A stretch of DNA of 64,000 nucleotides from Lysobacteraceae bacterium (lineage in GTDB: Bacteria > Pseudomonadota > Gammaproteobacteria > Xanthomonadales > Rhodanobacteraceae), in assembly GCA_028870665.1 (NCBI GenBank), contig JAGWPB010000006.1, forward strand, positions 1 to 64,000, in the 5' to 3' direction. The translations under genes were made by a program, and so were the position numbers. A model generated the notes under the pieces. The model was not told the DNA's origin. It was given only the letters and a program-made list of their open reading frames with translations, and did no database searches. Of this stretch, positions 1 to 7,521 are shown piece after piece. Every line of letters starts with the position of its first letter. The first letter of the stretch is position 1.

Positions 1-374
1 CGGTCCTGGCTCGACTCAGTCAATCAGGGTGCTCCGCTTCCTGGTGTCAGGTTTTGCTACTGCGACGGCTCGGCGCTTTCACTGCTGAACAAGAATTAGA
101 CCCCGGATCCGGGGGATAACGCCGGATGTTCAGCTTCACCCGGCGCGCTGTCAATTGGACGTTTTCCTGCCGGGTCAAGCATTTGGATGGATGCCACCGC
201 GTCTGCCGTGGTCGGAATGGACCTTGCGTATCACTCCAGGTGAAGCGCTGTCTCATCCACCGGGATCCGCGGGTCGATCCGGCCCGGCGCGCCCGTTGCC
301 GCGGCGGCAACCCGCGGCCGGCCTCCAGTCAGAGCTTGCGCCGTTTCCACACCGCGCCGGACTGCGCGACGCCC
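1..374. other. Left-edge stretch without a recognisable gene
   Basis: No convincing gene is seen in the 374 bases downstream of dinB. Short frames exist on both strands but none resembles a known family. Around 105-190 the base composition is less GC-rich than the neighbourhood and there is a short ccccggatccgggg-like palindrome. The stretch could be a decayed insertion-sequence end, but no transposase fragment or terminal repeat can be demonstrated. Confidence 0.4.
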
Positions 375-1460
375 TCACCGGCTCGCCGCGAACAGATCCG
401 ACTGCACGGCCGGGCTGTCGGCATCGACGAAGCCGGACAGACCGACGCCGACCAGCCGATACAGGGTGTCGGGCGCAAGATCGACGCGCTCGCGCAGGGC
501 GCAGGCCGTCGCGGCCAGTTCCGCCGCGCTGACGGGTCGCAGCGGCGGGGTGAGGCTGCGGGTGAGGGTGCGGAAGTCGGCGGTCTTGAGCTTGAGGACC
601 ACGGTGCGCGCGATGCGGCCGTGCTCGCGCTGACAGCCGGCCCAGGCCTTCTCGGCCAGGCGCTGGATGTGCGGCTCGAGCTGATCGAGGCGCAGGTCGC
701 GCTCGAAGGTGTCCTCGGCGGAGATCTGCAGGGTCGGGCGTTCGGACTGCACCGGATGCTCGTCGATGCCGCGCGCCAGTTCGTGCAGGCGCCGGCCCCA
801 GCGGCCGAAGCGCTGTTCGAGCAGGGCCCGTTCGTACGCGCGCAGCTCGCCGACGGTGCGCACGCCCAGTTCCGCGAGCTTGCCTTCCATCACCCGGCCG
901 ACGCCGGGCAGGCGCGCGACCGGCAGCGGGACCAGGAAGGCGGCGACCTGCGCCGGACGGATCACGAACAGGCCGTCGGGCTTGCGCCAGTCGGAGGCGA
1001 TCTTGGCCAGGAACTTGTTGGGCGCGACGCCGGCCGAGGCGGTCAGCCGCGTCTCCTCGCGGATCGCGGCGCGGATCGCCTGCGCGGTCGCGGTGGCCGA
1101 GGCCAGTCCGGTCTTGGTCACGCTGACGTCGAGGTAGGCCTCGTCCAGCGACAGCGGTTCGATCACGTCGGTGTGGCGCGCGAAGATTTCGCGCACCTGC
1201 CGCGAGACCGCCTTGTAGCGCGCGAAGTCCGGCGCCACGAACACCGCCTGCGGGCACAGCCGCTCGGCACGCAGCGCCGGCATCGCCGAGCGCACGCCGA
1301 AGACGCGCGCCTCGTAGCTGGCGGCGCACACCACCGAGCGCGCCCCGCGCCAGGCCACCACCACCGGGCGCCCGCGCAGCGCGGGGTCGTCGCGCTGCTC
1401 GACCGACGCGTAGAACGCGTCCATGTCGACGTGCACGATCTTGCGGATCGGTGCAGCCAT
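375..1460 (-). CDS. dinB: DNA polymerase IV (Y-family translesion polymerase)
   Basis: A 361-residue error-prone polymerase that extends past lesions and misaligned primers. The N-terminal HVDMDAFYASVE block carries the first metal ligand (D12). The SLDEAYLDV motif supplies D106 and E107, completing the catalytic triad known in the family. The LPGVGR segment is the helix-hairpin-helix thumb, and the C-terminal half forms the little finger. The protein ends in QSDLF, a typical beta-clamp-binding peptide. Length matches the family (about 350). It stands alone on the minus strand, diverging from the DsrE/LbpA unit. No clear LexA box was seen upstream, so SOS control is not supported here. Confidence 0.96.
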   Translation of the reverse strand: MAAPIRKIVHVDMDAFYASVEQRDDPALRGRPVVVAWRGARSVVCAASYEARVFGVRSAMPALRAERLCPQAVFVAPDFARYKAVSRQVREIFARHTDVIEPLSLDEAYLDVSVTKTGLASATATAQAIRAAIREETRLTASAGVAPNKFLAKIASDWRKPDGLFVIRPAQVAAFLVPLPVARLPGVGRVMEGKLAELGVRTVGELRAYERALLEQRFGRWGRRLHELARGIDEHPVQSERPTLQISAEDTFERDLRLDQLEPHIQRLAEKAWAGCQREHGRIARTVVLKLKTADFRTLTRSLTPPLRPVSAAELAATACALRERVDLAPDTLYRLVGVGLSGFVDADSPAVQSDLFAASR

Positions 1461-1537
1461 GTCAGCGGCTCGCCCGGCGACGAAGCCGGCGGCGCACGCG
1501 TTCCCGCGGACGGCGCAGGATCCATGGCGTGCCGGAC

Positions 1538-1551
1538 TTGATCCCGATCAA
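1538..1551. promoter_or_regulatory. Perfect FNR/Anr box upstream of the DsrE-like gene
   Basis: TTGATCCCGATCAA matches the FNR-family consensus TTGAT-N4-ATCAA at all ten defined positions. Its centre is about 122 bp before the ATG of the DsrE-like gene. If the promoter is of the usual class II type (box centred near -41.5), transcription would start near 1586. dinB lies on the other side, and its start is 78 bp away. Function is inferred from the consensus. Confidence 0.75.
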
Positions 1552-1665
1552 GGGATCGCCATCGAGTCGGGGAAATCGGCCTTTGCCATCCGTTTTCCGC
1601 GCGTCCCGGGCGCAGACTGGCGACCTGCGCATGCGCGGTTTCCCTGCAGCTGAAGGAGAGGTGTC

Positions 1666-2040
1666 ATGTCCGTACCCGCAGCCGATCTCGTCATCATCAT
1701 GCTCACCGGCCCCGAAAATCCCAAGCGCCTGCCTTCGGCCTTTTTCCTCGCCGCCACGGCGGCGGCGGCGGAGCAGACGGTGGTGATGTATTTCACCGGC
1801 CCGGCGATGGAATTGCTGGCCAAGGGCAAGGCCGAGTCGATCGTGCCGATCGCGGGCGGCAAGAGTATCGCCGGCTTCATGAAACTGGCCGAGGACAACG
1901 GCGTCCAGTTCATCGGCTGCCTGCAGTCGATGGAGCTCAGCGGCATGCAGGCGGCCGATCTGGCCAAGCCGGTCCCGCTGCTGACGCCCAGTGCCGCGCT
2001 GCCGGCGCTGGGTGCCGCCCGGCGCCTGATGACCTGGTGA
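1666..2040 (+). CDS. DsrE/DsrF-like sulfurtransferase-type protein (DsrE3-like)
   Basis: A 124-residue soluble protein of the DsrE superfamily, whose members carry sulfane sulfur on a conserved cysteine. The only cysteine is C85, in the context GCLQSMEL, which resembles the Cys-x-x-(S/T)-Met-(D/E) signature I recall for the DsrE3 subgroup of sulfur oxidisers. The N-terminal DLVIIMLTGPENPKR strand-loop and the alanine-rich helix fit the fold. A good GGAGAGG ribosome site precedes the ATG. The next gene, 130 bp downstream, is an LbpA-like lipoyl carrier. In sHdr-type sulfur oxidation, DsrE3, TusA and LbpA act together, so a role in sulfur relay is the best inference. A generic 'peroxiredoxin-like DsrE family' label is the fallback. 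Confidence 0.75.
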   Translation: MSVPAADLVIIMLTGPENPKRLPSAFFLAATAAAAEQTVVMYFTGPAMELLAKGKAESIVPIAGGKSIAGFMKLAEDNGVQFIGCLQSMELSGMQAADLAKPVPLLTPSAALPALGAARRLMTW

Positions 2041-2170
2041 GGCCGGGTGCGTCTCCGCGATCCCGCCCAGCCCGCCCGTGCGGGTGCGGGGGTGCGCCGG
2101 GGCGCTGGCACGAAGCACGCGGCAGGCCGCGGTAAGCTAGCCTGAACCCGACGACTGAGGAGAATGCATC

Positions 2171-2611
2171 ATGGCGACGGCCCGCGGTTGCGTGTTCCCC
2201 GACGAGCTCCTGTACGACGTCCCCAACAACATGTGGTACCGGGAAGAGCCGGACGGCAGCGTCGTGACCGGCCTGACCATGGTCGCCGTGGCACTGGCCG
2301 GGCAGCTGGTGGCGGTGACGCCGAAGAAGGCGGGCAAGCCGCTGCAGGCGGGCAAGTCCTGCGCCACGATCGAGTCGGGCAAGTGGGTCGGTCCGGCCAA
2401 GATCGCCTTCGATGCCGAGGTGACCGCGGTCAACGATGCGCTGATGGCCGATCCCAAGATCGCCAACGCCGACCCCTACCAGGGCGGCTGGCTGATGCGG
2501 GTCAAGCCGGCCGCCTGGGAGGAAGCGAAGAAGTCGCTGGTGCCGGGCGGTCAGGTGGCGGCGCCGTACGAGGCGAAGATGGCCGCCGACGGCTTTGCCG
2601 GCTGCGCCTGA
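2171..2611 (+). CDS. lbpA: GcvH-like lipoate-binding protein, probably LbpA of sHdr sulfur oxidation
   Basis: A 146-residue lipoyl-domain protein of the glycine-cleavage-H family. The lipoyl lysine is expected at K71 in ESGKWVGP. Canonical GcvH proteins have ESVKAASD here. The WVGP version, the ADPYQGGW segment and a C-terminal GFAGC tail are features I associate with LbpA carriers of the heterodisulfide-reductase-like (sHdr) sulfur oxidation system. No gcvT or gcvP is nearby, and the upstream neighbour is DsrE-like. In that pathway the lipoyl arm serves as a carrier for sulfur-compound oxidation in the cytoplasm. The sHdr subunits themselves are not in this window, so the assignment rests on motif plus neighbour. 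An ordinary GcvH paralogue is the alternative. Confidence 0.8.
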   Translation: MATARGCVFPDELLYDVPNNMWYREEPDGSVVTGLTMVAVALAGQLVAVTPKKAGKPLQAGKSCATIESGKWVGPAKIAFDAEVTAVNDALMADPKIANADPYQGGWLMRVKPAAWEEAKKSLVPGGQVAAPYEAKMAADGFAGCA

Positions 2612-3039
2612 GCGCCCGGGGACGACGCGGACCTGCGGGGCGTTCGGGCACGGCGGCCACGCCGCCCCTCCCGGCCGGGAGGACGCCGCGGGCACCGTCG
2701 ATTCACTGCCGCGGGAACGCGTGGATCAGCGAGCCGTGCCGCTCGTCGCGGATTTGAGGGACCGCGGGCAGCTGTTGCGCAGATTGATTCCTGGCACGCC
2801 CCCTACGCTGCCGAGACGTGGAAACCGATCCCGGTGGTGTCGCCCGTGAACGCCGCCTGCGCGGTCGCCGGGCGCCATCCCGCACGCCGGCTATCGATGC
2901 ACGAGCGCGCGCGCCGCATCGTCCCGGCGCGCGCACCCGGGATCGATGGTCGCGCGCGTCTGACCTGGATCAATCCCGGCGCCGCCGGCATCGGCGATGC
3001 TGCGGCGTCGACGCGCAGGCGCCGTGCAGGACCAGGTCC
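2612..3039. other. 428-bp intergenic stretch with two stable hairpins
   Basis: No gene is recognised between the LbpA-like gene and the small Cys4 gene. At 2652-2666 there is a 6-bp GC stem with a CAC loop. At 2667-2682 lies a perfect 16-bp palindrome, CCTCCCGGCCGGGAGG. Together they could end or stabilise the upstream transcript, although no T-run follows. The remainder shows nothing identifiable. Confidence 0.4.
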
Positions 3040-3333
3040 ATGACCGATCGCATCGAAGCCTGGCAGTGCGTGGGCTGCGGCCGCATCGAGGCGCCGCAGA
3101 CCTGCATCGGCGTCTGCCGCGATCGCAAGATTCATCTGGTCGACGCCGACACCCATCAGGCCGCGCTGGCGGCGCTGCAGACCGCGACCGCGCAGGCGCA
3201 ACGGCTCGAGGCGCTGGTGCGGCAGCTGGCGCTGACGACGCCGCGCGACGACGCCTGGGAGCGCACCTACCGCGCGCTGCAGCTGCAGGCACGGATGCTG
3301 CTGGCGCCGGCCGATGCCGCGCCGACGCCGTGA
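3040..3333 (+). CDS. Small Cys4 protein of unknown function
   Basis: A 97-residue protein beginning MTDRIEAWQCVGCGRIEAP. The ATG at 3040 is chosen because the cysteine knuckle follows it immediately and the sequence upstream is not protein-like. Four cysteines (C10, C13, C22, C26) are spaced like a compact zinc ribbon or small Fe-S site. The rest is a helical, Ala/Leu/Gln-rich segment (residues 40-90) compatible with a coiled coil. I do not recognise the family. It lies on the same strand as the DsrE/LbpA pair, but 428 bp away, and its ribosome site is weak. A link to sulfur metabolism is only positional. Confidence 0.6.
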   Translation: MTDRIEAWQCVGCGRIEAPQTCIGVCRDRKIHLVDADTHQAALAALQTATAQAQRLEALVRQLALTTPRDDAWERTYRALQLQARMLLAPADAAPTP

Positions 3334-3510
3334 CGCGGCCGCCCCTGCGATGATCCTGCGCCGGCCGGCCGATGCGGCCGCCGTGATGCGTCGGCGCCGC
3401 CACCATGACCGCCGTGAGCGTTTCGTAAGTTGACCTGCGGGTGAAAATCGGTTGCCTTCGACGTTCCCCATGACCCGTCCCGGCGGGCCACCCTGTTCGA
3501 GGAGTTCCCC

Positions 3511-5289
3511 ATGCGTCTGCCGATCCCGATGTTGCTGGCCTGCCTGCTCACCGCCGCGCCGGCGCTGGCGGCACCGGTCACCGCGCCCGCCGCCGCGCAC
3601 GCGACGTCGATCCCGACTGCGGCCCTGGACAGCACCGCCGGCGGCATCCGCCGCGCGCAGTGGATGGCGGCGCAGCCGGTACTGGCGAAACACGCGATGG
3701 TGGTCAGCGCACAGCACTACGCCACCGAAGCGGGCCTGAGCATCCTCAAGCAGGGTGGCAACGCCATCGATGCCGCCGTCGCGGTGGGTTATGCGCTGGC
3801 GGTGGTGCACCCGTGCTGCGGCAACATCGGCGGCGGCGGCTTCATGACCATCCATCTGGCCAATGGCAAGAACCTCTTCCTGGACTTCCGCGAGCGCGCG
3901 CCGCTGGCGGCGACGGCGACGCTGTTCCAGGACGCGCAGGGCAACGTGGTGCCCGGACGCAGCACCAAGACCTGGCTGGGCGTGGGCGTGCCCGGCTCGG
4001 TGATGGGTCTGGATGTCGCGCTGAAGAAGTACGGCACCATGACCCGCGCACAGGTGATGGCTCCGGCCATCAAGCTGGCGCGCGATGGCTACGTGCTGCA
4101 GCCGGGCGACGTGAAGATTCTCGACACGCGCGCCAAGGATTTCGCCGCGCACCCCGACGTCGCCGCGATCTTCCTCGACCACGGCCAGCCCTGGCAGGCC
4201 GGCGCGGTGCTCCGGCAGCCCGAGCTGGCACACACGCTGGAGCTGATCGACAAGGGCGGCAGCCGGGCCTATTACGACGGCCCGATCGCCAGGGCCATCG
4301 TCGCCGCCAGCGCGAAGCAGGGCGGCATCCTCAGCCTCAAGGACTTCCGCGACTACAAGGCGGTATGGGCCAGGCCCATCGAGTGCCGGTACCGCGGTTA
4401 CACCGTGGTGACCCCGCCGCCGCCGAGCTCGGGCGAGACGGTGTGCGAGATCCTGCGCGTGCTCGACGGCTACCCGCTGGCCCGGTGGGGCTACGGCTCG
4501 GTGCAGACCTCGCACGTTCTGGCCGAGGCCGAACGCCATGCCTTTGCCGACCGCAACACCTACCTCGGCGACCCGGCCTTCGTGAAGAATCCGATCGCGC
4601 GCCTGCTGTCGACCGCCAACATCGCGCGCATCCGTGCCGCGATCCAGCCCGACCGCGCCACGCCTTCCAGCGCGGTCAAGGGCAGCCTGGGTGCCGCCGA
4701 AGGCATGCACACCACGCACTTCTCGGTGCTCGATGCCAAGGGCAACGCGGTCAGCGTCACCTACAGCATCAACTATCTGTTCGGCGTCGGCATGATGGCC
4801 GGCGACACCGGCTTCTTCCTCAACAACACGATGGACGACTTCACCTCCAAGCCCGGCGTGCCCAACTCGTTCGGACTGGTGCAGGGCCACGTCAACGCGA
4901 TCCAGCCGGGCAAGATCCCGCTGTCCTCGATGGTGCCGAGCATCGTGCTCAAGCACGGCAAGGTGTTCATGGTCACCGGCAGCCCGGGCGGCTCGACGAT
5001 CATCTCGACCACGCTGGAGAGCATGGTCAATGTCATCGATTTCGGGATGAACATGCAGCAGGCGGTCGATGCGCCGCGCGTGCACATGCAGTGGTACCCC
5101 GACATGATCTTCGTCGAGCCCGGTTATCTGACCCCGGCAACACAGGCCGCGCTGGAGAAGATGGGCTACCGGTTCAAGGTGGTCAACGCCTGGGGAGCCG
5201 ACGAGGCGATCCTGGTCAATCCGAAGACGCACCTGCTGGAAGGCGCCAACGACCGTCGCCGCCCGGCGGGCTTGGCCGCAGGCTACTGA
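3511..5289 (+). CDS. ggt: Gamma-glutamyltransferase / glutathione hydrolase precursor
   Basis: A 592-residue periplasmic Ntn hydrolase that removes the gamma-glutamyl group of glutathione and related peptides. Residues 1-20 form a Sec signal peptide ending ALA. The proenzyme is expected to cleave itself before T401 in TTHFSV, the conserved nucleophile of the small subunit. The GNAIDAAVAVGYALAVVHP and GGGGF blocks are classic large-subunit motifs, and the SPGGS loop belongs to the small-subunit active site. Length matches the family. The start follows a GAGGAG ribosome site. It converges with the next minus-strand gene, separated by 9 bp. Likely role: recovery of cysteine and glutamate from extracytoplasmic glutathione. 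Confidence 0.96.
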   Translation: MRLPIPMLLACLLTAAPALAAPVTAPAAAHATSIPTAALDSTAGGIRRAQWMAAQPVLAKHAMVVSAQHYATEAGLSILKQGGNAIDAAVAVGYALAVVHPCCGNIGGGGFMTIHLANGKNLFLDFRERAPLAATATLFQDAQGNVVPGRSTKTWLGVGVPGSVMGLDVALKKYGTMTRAQVMAPAIKLARDGYVLQPGDVKILDTRAKDFAAHPDVAAIFLDHGQPWQAGAVLRQPELAHTLELIDKGGSRAYYDGPIARAIVAASAKQGGILSLKDFRDYKAVWARPIECRYRGYTVVTPPPPSSGETVCEILRVLDGYPLARWGYGSVQTSHVLAEAERHAFADRNTYLGDPAFVKNPIARLLSTANIARIRAAIQPDRATPSSAVKGSLGAAEGMHTTHFSVLDAKGNAVSVTYSINYLFGVGMMAGDTGFFLNNTMDDFTSKPGVPNSFGLVQGHVNAIQPGKIPLSSMVPSIVLKHGKVFMVTGSPGGSTIISTTLESMVNVIDFGMNMQQAVDAPRVHMQWYPDMIFVEPGYLTPATQAALEKMGYRFKVVNAWGADEAILVNPKTHLLEGANDRRRPAGLAAGY

Positions 5290-5298
5290 TCGCCGCGC

Positions 5299-6732
5299 TC
5301 AGTGCGCTGCCGCTGCCGCGACCGGCAGCGGCAGCACGAAGCGCGCATCGGGCCGGCTGGGTCGCCAGTGGTCGACGACATACAGCGAGCGCCCGTCGGC
5401 GCTGACGCCGGACACGTGACCGGGACTGTGCAGATCCGCGGGCAGCGCGGCATAACGCTGGGCCAGGGTTTGTCCGGCGACGGTGGGCGCCGCGCGCAAG
5501 GCCAGCAGCGCCGCACCGAGGCGCAGGTGGGCGGCGTAGTCGGCGGTCCTCTGGATTTCGTCGCTGTACAGCGCGCGCAGCGACGATCGGCCGAGCGCAT
5601 CCAGGACGCAGGGAATCAGGCTGCTGACGCAGCCGGCGAGATCGAAGCGGAACAACGCCGGCAGCGTGGCCGCGGCGGGATCATCGGCCAGCAGGCGTGC
5701 ATCCAGTGCTGGCCGGCACAGCGGCGCATTCTGCTCGGCCAGCCAGGCCGAGGCCTGTCGGCGATCGAACCAGAACCAGGGATGTGCCTTCCCCGTTTGC
5801 GCGTTGCCGATCATCCAATCGAGGTTCGCCATCGAGGTCGCCTGCTGGCGCTGGGCCCAGGCGCAGCTGTCGACATCGGCCGCGGTGACCGGCCGCAGCG
5901 CCTGCGCGCAGGCCGCGGGCGTCGGCGTATCGGGCGGCAACTGCGCCAGCATCGCCGCTGCCAGGCGGATGTCGTCGCTGACGAACGCCGCGGTGCCCAT
6001 CGCGTAGGACAGGTCGTTGGTGCCCTGATGCAGGCGTCGCCAGGTGGCGATCGCCGTGCAGGTGTCGGTCAATGCCGCAACGCGTTCGCCGCGGACGAAG
6101 CGGTCGGCCAGCGCGGTCAGCCATACCCACTGCGGTGGGCCCCATGCGTTGCCCATGCCGCCGTAACGCGGATCGGGCGGCAGTTCGTTCCAGAGGAAGC
6201 CGGTCTGCGCCAATTGCCGGGCCCGATGCAGCGGCAACGCCGCCTGCGCCAATGCGGCCTCGACGGCCGCGCGATGGCCGGTGACAAAGGCGAGGCAATC
6301 GGGCACCGACCAGCCGCAGAGTGATTCCAGATTCGGCAGGGGTGGCGCCGGCCAGCGCGCCTGCGCCACCGAGACATAGTTGTCGATGCCGTTGGCGCGC
6401 ACCGTGGCGGCAGCGAGATTCTTCGGCACCGGCTGCGTGACCAGCGCATACAAATGCCGCAGGTCCGCCGCGGTCACCGCCTGCAGCTGATCGTCCGGCA
6501 CCGGCCAGCCCGCCAGCCACAGCACGGGAAAGGCATTGCGCCCCGCGGGCGGCGCGCGCGTCGGCTGCATCGCCGCCAGCGCCGCGCGTCCGGCGGCATC
6601 GGGACCGCGCAGACGGCCGTAGGCGAACAGCCCGGCGACGATCAGGACCACGACCGCCACGACGGCACCGATCCACTTCATCACCGTCAGCAGCCCGCGC
6701 GCGAACGGCAGCAGCCAACCCGATACGCCCAT
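5299..6732 (-). CDS. Membrane-anchored extracytoplasmic protein of unknown function
   Basis: A 477-residue protein. The ATG at 6732 is preferred over an in-frame upstream start because the upstream residues are arginine-rich and not protein-like. One membrane segment follows the first MKW (about residues 18-40), so the bulk is probably periplasmic. It has scattered tryptophans and eight or so cysteines (for example LCGWSVPDC, DTC, DSCAW, APLC, AGC, IPC), suggesting disulfides. The C-terminal part ends in an alanine-rich tail. I do not recognise the family. It converges with ggt, and a 13-bp perfect stem lies in its last codons. Confidence 0.75.
   Translation of the reverse strand: MGVSGWLLPFARGLLTVMKWIGAVVAVVVLIVAGLFAYGRLRGPDAAGRAALAAMQPTRAPPAGRNAFPVLWLAGWPVPDDQLQAVTAADLRHLYALVTQPVPKNLAAATVRANGIDNYVSVAQARWPAPPLPNLESLCGWSVPDCLAFVTGHRAAVEAALAQAALPLHRARQLAQTGFLWNELPPDPRYGGMGNAWGPPQWVWLTALADRFVRGERVAALTDTCTAIATWRRLHQGTNDLSYAMGTAAFVSDDIRLAAAMLAQLPPDTPTPAACAQALRPVTAADVDSCAWAQRQQATSMANLDWMIGNAQTGKAHPWFWFDRRQASAWLAEQNAPLCRPALDARLLADDPAAATLPALFRFDLAGCVSSLIPCVLDALGRSSLRALYSDEIQRTADYAAHLRLGAALLALRAAPTVAGQTLAQRYAALPADLHSPGHVSGVSADGRSLYVVDHWRPSRPDARFVLPLPVAAAAAH
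5306..5335. terminator. GC-rich hairpin between convergent ggt and the unknown gene
   Basis: A 13-bp perfect inverted repeat (arms 5306-5318 and 5323-5335, four-base loop) lies just past the ggt stop and inside the last codons of the opposing gene. It could act as a bidirectional terminator or mRNA end-stabiliser. There is no T-run on either side, so termination strength is uncertain. Confidence 0.45.
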
Positions 6733-6841
6733 GGCGCGCCTCCCTGACGGCCCTGCCCCGGGTGCTTTAGTATCAGATCGAAGCGCGCGCCGCGACCCGC
6801 GATTCGCGGGAGCAACCATCGCAATCCCCAGGGAGGCCGCC

Positions 6842-7249
6842 ATGCTGCAGAACATCCTCGTCGGCTATGACGGCACGCCGCAGTCGCGGCGCGCCTACGA
6901 TTTCGCCGTCGCCGCGGCGGCGGCCTGCGGCGGCCGCGTGCACGTGGTCATGGCGCTGGTGCTGCCGCGCGTCGATCCCGGCACGGCGATCCTCGACGAC
7001 CGCCAGCGCGACGAGGCCGCGCGCGCGCTGGCGACGCTGACCGCGCATCACGACCCGCGCCTGACCGTGACCACGGCGGTGATCCACGGCAGCCCCGGCG
7101 ACGTGCTGCTGGCGGAAGCGTCGCGCCAGGCCAGCGATCACATCGTGCTCGGCCACACGCCGCGCGGTGCGTTGCTGACCTGGCTGCTGGGCTCGGTGAC
7201 CAGCGACGTGATGGGCGCCGCGCCGGTGCCGGTGACCGTGCTGCGCTGA
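6842..7249 (+). CDS. Universal stress protein, UspA family
   Basis: A 135-residue single-domain Usp. The ILVGYDGTPQSRRAYDFA opening is the standard first strand and helix. The C-terminal block LGHTPRGALLTWLLGSVTSDVMGAAPVPVTVLR fits the G-x2-G-x9-G(S/T) nucleotide-binding pattern only loosely, because the glycines are replaced. ATP binding may therefore be weak. The ATG at 6842 is chosen because it follows an AGGGAGG ribosome site and starts the domain exactly. It stands alone between the unknown anchored protein (divergent) and the envelope-glycan unit. Confidence 0.9.
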   Translation: MLQNILVGYDGTPQSRRAYDFAVAAAAACGGRVHVVMALVLPRVDPGTAILDDRQRDEAARALATLTAHHDPRLTVTTAVIHGSPGDVLLAEASRQASDHIVLGHTPRGALLTWLLGSVTSDVMGAAPVPVTVLR

Positions 7250-7265
7250 GCCGCGCTCGATCCGG

Positions 7266-7354
7266 GCGCAGCGAAGGGACGATGTTCGCGAAGGCTGCGC
7301 GCTGCCGTCACGCTGTGGCCGTCCGGCTCCCTCGAGCTGCGTCCTCGGGATGAC
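7266..7354. repeat. Partial copy of a dispersed intergenic repeat
   Basis: The blocks GCGCAGCGAAGGGAC (7266-7280) and CCTCGGGATGAC (7343-7354) recur, in swapped order, in the inverted repeat at 10387-10449. They resemble the REP-like intergenic elements common in this part of the Xanthomonadales. This copy appears degenerate. Confidence 0.4.
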
Positions 7355-7521
7355 GACGAACAGGGTCACGCGGCGCAGCGGCAACCGATTTGCCCCCTGC
7401 GCGCAGCGAAGGCTCTGCCGTGGCGCAACCGTCGCCATCGATCGCGCGGCCGGCGACTGCAACGGCACTGCCATCGGACTGTCACCGGCGACGCGATCGC
7501 CGCCGGGACAATCGCGGACGC

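Noticed and set aside
1-374. Insertion-sequence remnant at the left edge
   Set aside because: Less GC-rich patches and short repeats are suggestive, but no transposase fragment, terminal inverted repeat or target duplication can be shown.
126-1541. 471-codon plus-strand frame across dinB
   Set aside because: Antisense shadow of dinB; Arg/His/Gly-rich translation without any motif.
2171-2611. Reading the lipoyl protein as glycine-cleavage GcvH
   Set aside because: The lipoyl motif is ESGKWVGP instead of ESVKAASD and no gcvP or gcvT is adjacent; LbpA fits better, though a tree is needed.
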